Below, in pieces: positions 57,087 through 64,000 of a DNA stretch of 64,000 nucleotides. Position numbers and translations under genes: made by a program. Source of the stretch: Emergomyces orientalis (taxonomy: Eukaryota > Ascomycota > Eurotiomycetes > Onygenales > Ajellomycetaceae); NCBI GenBank assembly GCA_002110485.1, contig MOWL01000003.1, positions 248,001-312,000 of the forward strand. Reading direction: 5' to 3'. The notes beneath the pieces are model-generated. The model was given only the letters and a program-made list of their open reading frames with translations, was not told the DNA's origin and ran no database searches. Each line of letters starts with the position of its first letter. Positions within the stretch are counted from its first letter, which is position 1.

Positions 57087-59201
57087 AGCTCTCAATAGCT
57101 CACAAAATATTGAAAAAGAAAAACAGCTGAAAAAAACAGAAAAAATTTTCTCATTAGTTGAGAAAAAAGAATAAAGAAAAGCTCAAAAAGAGATTAAATT
57201 TCTTGAATCAAAAAAACAGAGACTGATTTTAAAAGTTAGTGATAAAGCTATCTTTGAAAAATCTATTCTAAATGATTCTAAGTTCATTTTTGAACTTAGA
57301 AACAAAATCAATCAAAACTTTCATTTTGAAACTTAAAATGAAGAATTCAAGCCAGTTATTTCATCAATTGAAACCTCTTTTCTGGGAAATTCAATTGTAA
57401 TTACTGCTATGCCAGATTTCAGCTCTGAATATCTAATTCAAAATGAAAACTGCTGAAAAGAGATAGTTCAAAAAGCTCTCTCTATTGAAGTTTCATGTGA
57501 AAAAGATGAGAAAATGGGGAAAATTTGTATTACATGATATTTCAGTTGAAATCTTTGATCATGAAGAAGACATGATAAATTTGAAAGAAGAAATTGAAAT
57601 ATATAATTCAATTTCTTTGAAAAAAACCCCAATTTGGCTCAATTCTTATGAGCAAAGACAAAGAAATCAAAATACTTCAGTTTTAATTACTACAAATACA
57701 ATAGAACAGTCAAAACAACAGTATATTGTAATTGCAGAATTGAAAATGAAAGTATTTGAATTCAAAGATTCAAGAGAGAATATTAAATCTCAAATTCAAT
57801 GCTTAAACTGTCAGAAACATGGACACTTTGCAAATACTTGTAAAAGAAATTCTAAATGTCAGTTTTGTGCTTTAGATTATAAAACAAATGAACATTCTTG
57901 CAACACATGTAGAAAAATAGATGAAATCTGCAATCACACTGAAATCAATGCAGTAATTGCTATGAAAAGCACACATCTATTTCAAAAAATTGTATTTTCA
58001 TTTTCAAGAAAAAGTCTTTCAATAAAGATGTAAAATGGAGAAAAGAAACTCAAAATACAGAGAAAATAGATAAAACTACAAAAAGAAGAAATTCTCAAAT
58101 ATCTATTTCTTCTGAGTTAAATTCTTTTTCAAAAAATAGACAGATCTTAAACCCTGTTACATCTATAAAAATGAGAAAAGATAAAGAAAATCTCATTTCA
58201 ATGAAAGTAGTAGAAGTTCCAGCTCTGAATACAGATAATAGATATAATCTATTACCTGATTCAAAATAAAAAAGAAACACAGCTTCAATTTATTCCTTTT
58301 GTACATGTTTACTACACAAAATAATAATAAAAAGAAGAAAAAAAACTATCAAAAATGCTTCAAAAATAACTTTTATTCAAAACAATGTTGATAGAAATAA
58401 AGATGCTATCTATTCATGCTTACAAATAGGCTTTGAAGAGCAAACTGACTTCATTCTATTACAAGAGTCAAATTTTGATATAGAACAACAATTTATAATT
58501 TAGAAAAGCTACTATGCCAAAGTCTTATATTATTATTATTATTATTATTATTCTTCAATTATAGATATATATGCAGTCAGAGACTATGATATCTATCCAA
58601 AGTCTTATAGAATTATATCACTTTTGAATTGCTTGGGAAAAATTCTTGAAAAAATAATAGCAACAAGATTATCATATCTAGACTCAATCACTGATTTATT
58701 ATATAATGATCAAATGGGTGGCAGAAAACAGAATTCTGCAATAGATACAGTTTTATCAATAATTCATGATATTCAAATGGCAAAAAATGAAGGCTTAGTT
58801 ACAACAGCTGCTTTTATTGATATAAAAGATGCTTTTGATCATGTTTCAAAGAATAAGCTAATAATTATTCTTCAAGAGATGAAACTACCAAAAGCATTAA
58901 TAAAGTGAGTTATATGTTTTATGTCAAAAAGATATATTCAACTACTTTTTGACTCATTAAAGCAAGATATTACTGAAATTGAAATAGAAGTTTCTCAGGG
59001 GTCTTCAGTCTCACCAATTCTATTTGCTATATATACAAAAAATCTATTCAAAAATAGAGAAATGGAGATAGTGAGATCTTCTAGCTATGTTGATGATATA
59101 GATCTGATTTTCAGCTCAAGAACAATAAAAGAAAATTGTGAAAATATTGAAAAAGCTGCACAAGAGATATTTAATAGAGGAGATTTAAATCTAATTCAAT
59201 G
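57087..59201 (+). mobile_element. Older AT-rich LINE copy, right part (RIP-like decayed, internally deleted)
   Basis: Begins with the target site duplication and continues ORF1 where the left part at 49,840 stops. The ORF1 remainder (57,099-58,268) has several stops: TAA for CAA at 57,335 and TGA for TGG at 57,454. The ORF2 start (58,310-58,500) jumps from the equivalent of 52,930 to 54,337 of the intact copy, a deletion of about 1.4 kb. The RT core (58,603-59,201) has missense changes in motif B (EVSQGSSVSPI) and motif A (IKDAFDH). In a 350-nt stretch compared base by base (from 57,121) all six substitutions are C-to-T or G-to-A. Homology to the LINE ends at 59,201. Confidence 0.88.
58530..58596 (-). 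mobile_element. 67-bp 5'-truncated antisense LINE insertion
   Basis: This is the reverse complement of the last about 60 nt of the AT-rich LINE plus its (AAT)n tail: it starts (TTA)n then TTCTTCAATTATAG and ends GACTATGATATCTAT. It is flanked by a 13-bp duplication, CCAAAGTCTTATA, at 58,517-58,529 and 58,597-58,609. It interrupts the reverse transcriptase region of the older copy. Confidence 0.93.
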
Positions 59202-59386
59202 AAAATCTTAGAGAACTTCTTAATTCTATTAATTATTACTAAACAGCTAAAGAGCAAAAAACTAAGTATCAAATACTGAGAAATCTCATCAAAAATTATT
59301 TTATTCTTTTACATCTAAATCGCGATTGCTTTCGTACCGCAGAGGGTCTTGAAGGGCATCAGCTCGCTCACACACTCTCAAACACC

Positions 59387-60739
59387 ATGGTTGAGGCTGT
59401 GAGCGCGAATGGTGGTGCAGGGAATGTGGGTGCACGCGCGGCGCGATGCGTACCTGGAGCCGCGCAGGCAGGAGATGCAGCAACAAATGGTATGACAGCA
59501 ACACTGCGCATGATCACTGAGGCTCTTAGAGAGAGGGAGAAAGACAAGAAAGTTAATAAGAAAGAATTACTGTATATTCAGAGAGCTCTGAAGACAGTGA
59601 ATGAGCTCAAGAAGAACCTGCTTGACAACATGTTAAAGAAGCTAGAGAACGCTACAAGCGCATCACAGCAAAATGAAAGATGCAACATGCTGGACAGTGA
59701 GACCTCATGGGCGCGCATAGCAGCCAATGAAGGGCCGCCAGCAAAGATAGTAACCAGGCATGCATTGAGAGAGGTGGTGATATCTCACTGCAACTGTGAC
59801 ACACTGCCAGTGGAGGAACGCACCCCAGAGGCCATTGTGAGAAAGATAAATGGGACCATCAAAGATGTGACCACTGACACCATAGTTGCAGCAAGATACA
59901 TGCCTAGTGGTGATCTGATCCTGGTCACAGACAACCCCAGCACGAAGGCCGAGCTGACAAAAAGTAATGAATGAATGAAGAAATGGAGTGACAAGACACA
60001 CATGAGAAAGAAGATGTATGCAGTATTGATCAAGAGTGCATCTATCAGTGTCATTAGCTGAGTTAGCTCAGATAAAGCAGTGAAGAATGTCTACAAGCAG
60101 AACCCATCTCTCAGATGCAGAGTACTCATTCACAGGGTCACAAAGCGGCTAGCTAAACAGCAGCGGCCTCATGGAAGCATTATCCTACATGTAGCCACAC
60201 CGCAGCAGGCAAACACACTTGTGGAGAATGGCATCATTCTGGGGAATGAATTCTGCATGGTTGAAATCTTCCACAGAGAGGCTCAGGTCACCCGATGCTA
60301 CAGCTGCCAGCAATATGGACACATAGCCAGATTCTGCCGCAAGGGTGATATCTGTGGGCACTGTGCAGCAGAGGGACACACAGACAAGACCTGCCCCGCA
60401 GCACTGGAAGGAAAGAAGGCAGTCTGCTGTAACTGTGAAGAAGATCATCCAGCATGATCTGCAAGATGCTCTGAACAACAGACTGTGATTTCACTGGCCA
60501 AGAAGGCTCTCAAGAACCGGCCAAGGCGCTTTGTGGTGCAAACACCAGATGAGGAGGGTTGAATCACCCCCAGAAAGCATAGCAGAATCACAGAAGAGAA
60601 CCCTCTGATTGTTCAGCGCAAGGTTGGCAGACCCACAAATGTGGCAAGAGCTGGCGCGCAGCAATGGGGCTCGCTCAGTGACTATGCATGCCCAGCGCGA
60701 CCAGACTCCACGCAGGACCAAGACATGGGTGAACCATGA
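59387..60739 (+). pseudogene. LINE ORF1 (Gag-like) with four premature stops
   Basis: A single reading frame without frameshift from the Met at 59,387 (ACCATGG context) to TGA at 60,737. In-frame TGA codons at 59,972, 60,059, 60,455 and 60,560 fall where Trp would be expected (HPA-stop-SARC, DEEG-stop-ITP). A Lys/Glu coiled coil is near residues 45-90. Zinc knuckles CYSCQQYGHIARFC and CGHCAAEGHTDKTC are at about 60,297-60,395. ORF1 ends in ATGA, overlapping the ORF2 start by four bases. The ancestral ORF1 would be about 450 aa. Confidence 0.88.
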
Positions 60740-63700
60740 GTGAGCAAGTCCATATACTACAATACAATGTGCATAACTCAAACAAGGTGATGAACACATT
60801 ACTGGCCAAGCCCGAAACGGCATTAAACTACGACATCATCGCACTGCAGGAACCATGGATGCAGAGGGAATCTGGAAGGGGTACAACATGCCCGGCCAAC
60901 TGTGGATTCTGGCAGGCAGGCATGCAGATCAAGGAGGCCAGGGTGGGCTTCCTCATCAACAAAAGACTGAAGGCAACAGCATGGGATGTCAGAGTCATTA
61001 CAGAATCCATGGCATTGCTCACTGTGAACACGGTAAGAGGACCACTACTAATGCTCAATGTCTACACTGCTCCACCAGGCAGCTACACAACTGTGCCAGA
61101 GAGTTCCCCCATCCTTGAGCTACAAGCGGTGGTGGAGGAGGCCGAGGCCTCGCTACCAGCGCGAACTCAGGGGCGATGTGCGCAACAGGCGCAAGACCCA
61201 GACACAAGTGCGCTACGAGCGCGAGATCAGGGTGCAGACGCGCAACAAGCGCAAAGTCAGGGTGCGGAAGCGTGGCAGGCGGAGGTAGTGGTGCTGGGAG
61301 ACTTCAATGTGCATCACTCAAAGTGGGGAGGTGAGCGAGTGAGACAGGACTTTGACCTGGCATGGGAGCTCATAGCACAGGTGGATGCTCTCGGACTGCA
61401 GCTGGCAACACCACGGGGAGAGATTACATGGCAGGACCACAGAAGCACTGACACCATCTTGGACCTAATCTTTCTCTCAGAGAACCTGAGTGCAGGGGTA
61501 CTGGAATGCTGGGTCACACACGAGGTGGATATGGCATCAGATCATCTACCAGTGGTCACTAAGTTGGCCATCAACATACCTGTGGTACTAAGGGAAAAAC
61601 GCAACTGGCGGCAAGTGAATATACAGCAGCTGCAAAAGGACTGCCAAGAGCTACAATGTTGCAACAGCTTTGACTCAACAGCAGAGATTGATTGCTATGC
61701 AAACTATCTAAGTGAATTCATCAATGAGCTAGCAGAGAAACACACTAAATGCGCGCGCATCTGCAAGCAGAGTCGCTCGTGGTGGTCCAACAGAGTGGCG
61801 CAAGCAGTGAGTGAGTACAAGAGAACCATGAGGGATGCAGACAGCACTGAGGAGGAAAGAAGACATGCCCACAACAGGCGAAACAAGGAAATAAAGCTGG
61901 CCAAGACTGCCAGCTTCCGTGATCTAATGAACAGTGCTGACACAGATCCTAAACTGCTCTGGAAGCTGGCAAAGTGGGGTCGCACACACACCAATGAGAC
62001 CAAGCAACCGGCAAGACTGCCACCGCTTAGGGGAATGCCAGAGGCCTTGGGTGTAACTGAGGTGCGAGCCACTGCATTCCAGGACAAGGCTGAACTACTA
62101 CGGGCGCGGTTCTTCCCAGAGCCTTTGGCGGCAAGGGAAGATGACATGAACGTGGGAACACAGCCACAGAGTGTGACTGACATGGTAGTGCTCACAGAGG
62201 AGGCCATGGCAGCGCTGATTGCTAGGCTTCCGAACGACAAGGCCCCGGGTGCCAATGGCATCCCCAACTGCTTCCTCAAAATGCTAGGCTCAAGATTCAT
62301 CACAGCAATAACTGAGCTTACACAGGCCTGCTGGCATTGGGAGTACTACCCACAGATATTCAAAACAGCGCGCACGGTGGTGCTCAAGAAGCCAGAAAAG
62401 AAGGACTACAGTGAAGTGGGAGCCTGGAGGCCGATTGCACTACTTGACACCCTAGGTAAAATTGTAGAGGCTGCAACAGCCAAGGAAATAAGGTCTCTGG
62501 CAGAGAAACATGGGATGCTATCAGCTCAGCAAATGGGGGCGCGAGGAGGCTGCTCCACAGAAACAGCAATTGCTCTGTTACTGGTGCAGATTCGCACAGT
62601 GTGGGAGAAGCAGGGAGCAGTGGTCTCAGTGCTGTCACTGGACATCTCAGAGGCCTATGACAGAGTGCTCAGAAATCGCCTAGTGCACATTCTAAGAAAA
62701 AGAGGACTGCCCAGACAGCTGACTGGATGAATCAACTCATTCATGCAGGGGCGCAAGGCGACACTAGTATTTGATGAGCAGGAAACTGAAGCCTTTGAGG
62801 TGAATGCAGGCATCCCACAGGAATCACTCTTGTCACCCATTCTGTTCTTATTCTACAATGAGGAGTTGCTCAGAATATGTGCACTGCAAAGTGAGCCTGT
62901 CAGCTGCATAGGATTTGTAGACGATGTGAACATTCTAGCATATGGCGACTCAACCGAAGCGAATTGTGCGCATCTGGCGCGGATCCATGCCAGCTGTGAG
63001 CGTTGGGCGAGCAGACATGGGGCAATCTTTGCACCACAGAAGTATGAGCTCATGCACTTTACCAGAACAAGAACTAGATTCAATCTAGAACACTCACTGC
63101 AATTGCCACAGCAAGTGATCAAGCCACAGAGGGAGATGCGGGTGCTAGGCATCTGGCTTGACCCTAAGCTGAGGTGGCGTAGCCATGTCAGTAAGGTGGT
63201 AGGCAGAGCGAAATCGCAGATAGGTGCCCTAACTCAGACAACACAGTCAATCTGGGGCCTGCCACTGCAGCATGCCCGGAGGGTCTACAATGCAGTGATA
63301 AGGCCCGCAATAGGATACGGAGCGCTGGCATGGCATCAACCACAGGCGACACAACATGAACCGCGACATCAACGCCAGCTGCTAGCCAGCCTGGAGAAGA
63401 TTCAAAATAAATGCCTACAGATCATTGCAGGGGCCTACAGAGCTACTCCAATCACCTCACTGGAGGCGGAGACAGCCACACTGCCTCTGAAGATACATCT
63501 AGACAGTGTGATGGCCAGAGCAACTGAGCGGCTTAAGGAGTCAGGAATCATGGAGCAGATAAAACAGGCATGTGTGCAGGTCAGAGCCAGACTTCGCAGA
63601 AGGAATAACAGAGGAATGCAGTCAGTGGAGGCAGTACTGCACCCAGTGAGCATGCAGCAGGGGTGGAGTGTAAATTGGGTGAGACAGGCAAAGCAACTGA

Positions 63701-64000
63701 AAAAGCAGAAAAGACAAGAAAACAGTGTGTGTAACTGGGCCTTCAAGAGATGGGTGAGGGAGGAGGCAATGATAAGATAGCAGAACAGATGAAGAGCGCG
63801 CACAACACCATGAGAAGAACTGTTTGACAGGCCCCCGGATGTAGAGCTACTAAGATGGCATGAGGGCCTGAGCAAGGCCCGAAGCTCATTGATAGTCCAG
63901 CTGCGTACCGGCAAGACAGGCCTTGCAGCGTTCCTCCACAGAAGAAGAGTTCCTGACTTCCCCACACCAAAATGTCCATGTGGATATGAGCATGAAACAG
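60736..64000 (+). pseudogene. LINE ORF2 (endonuclease-reverse transcriptase) with stops, incomplete at window edge
   Basis: The ATG at 60,736 overlaps the ORF1 stop (ATGA). Endonuclease motifs are intact: IIALQEPWM, LGDFNVHHSKWGG, ILDLIFLSENL and MASDHLPVV. A Gln/Ala-rich repetitive insert lies before GDFN (about 61,150-61,290). The RT shows motif A SLDISEAYDRV, motif B damaged to GIPQESLLSPILF and motif C FVDDVNILAYG. Stops at 62,728, 63,778, 63,790 and 63,811 are again TGA/TAG at likely Trp sites (LTG-stop-INSFM). Open blocks are 60,736-62,730 and 62,743-63,780. After 63,811 the frame continues (FDRPPDVELLRWHEGLSKAR, CPCGYEHET) to the edge. No RNase H domain is seen before the edge. Confidence 0.9.

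Larger units (their letters stand above)
59202..64000 (+). mobile_element. Tad1-like LINE of the GC-richer family, RIP-damaged, running off the window
   Basis: The 5' UTR is probably 59,202-59,386, with AT-rich sequence turning GC-rich near 59,320. ORF1 is 59,387-60,739 and ORF2 starts at 60,736. The element is not complete at 64,000, where the C-terminal CPCGYEHET motif is just reached. Both ORFs are interrupted by stops that all seem to replace Trp. It is the same family as the minus-strand remnant at 46.1-48.17 kb. It starts exactly where the AT-rich copy loses homology, so it may have inserted into that copy. Confidence 0.88.

Overview
The window is nuclear DNA of a filamentous ascomycete. 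Genes carry short GT-AG introns (about 50-490 nt) with CTRAY-type branch points, and PAN3, LSM7, a CASP/COY1 protein and a Vps3-type CNH protein are all of fungal type. The PAN3 sequence and the mix of gene islands with AT-rich LINE blocks fit Eurotiomycetes, most likely Onygenales/Ajellomycetaceae. That placement is inferred from recollection of the family, not from a search.

Layout. (1) 0.3-10.9 kb is a gene island: a UBA-UAS-UBX protein (-) diverges from PAN3 (+), followed by LSM7 (-) and a DUF7025 AAA ATPase (-). (2) 11-18 kb is a gene graveyard: an imperfect inverted repeat, a near-perfect 143-bp palindromic MITE with TA target sites, an unidentified coding relic, a kinase-like pseudogene whose kinase core lies on the opposite strand from its two ends, and a frameshifted aminoglycoside-phosphotransferase-like pseudogene. 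(3) 18-37.3 kb is a second gene island: a 4.4-kb low-complexity upstream region, a Zn2Cys6 protein (+), an intradiol ring-cleavage dioxygenase (+), a Vps3/TGFBRAP1-like CORVET subunit (-), a CASP/COY1 Golgi coiled-coil protein (+) and a secreted DUF3455 protein (-). (4) 37.3-46 kb is gene-poor, with one tRNA-like sequence and a few unrecognised ORFs. (5) 46-64 kb is a nest of non-LTR retrotransposons (Tad1-like LINEs) of two families.

The LINE nest can be read as a layered history. A decayed minus-strand copy of the GC-richer family (46.1-48.17 kb) was hit by an AT-rich LINE. That older AT-rich copy, now split into 48,167-49,840 and 57,087-59,201, was in turn hit by a full-length AT-rich LINE with both ORFs open (49,841-57,086). 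The young insertion is flanked by a perfect 12-bp target site duplication. A 67-bp 5'-truncated antisense insertion of the same family, with its own 13-bp duplication, sits in the right half of the old copy. A plus-strand copy of the GC-richer family begins at about 59.2 kb and runs off the window. The old copies differ from the young one almost only by C-to-T and G-to-A changes, and the plus-strand GC-richer copy has lost its frame at eight apparent tryptophan codons, as expected from repeat-induced point mutation (RIP). The young element shows no such damage and is the likeliest functional mobile element in the window.

No biosynthetic cluster or novel multi-gene operon-like system was recognised. 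Host genes are mostly housekeeping: mRNA deadenylation and decay (PAN3, LSM7), ERAD (UBX protein) and endosome/Golgi traffic (Vps3-like, COY1-like).
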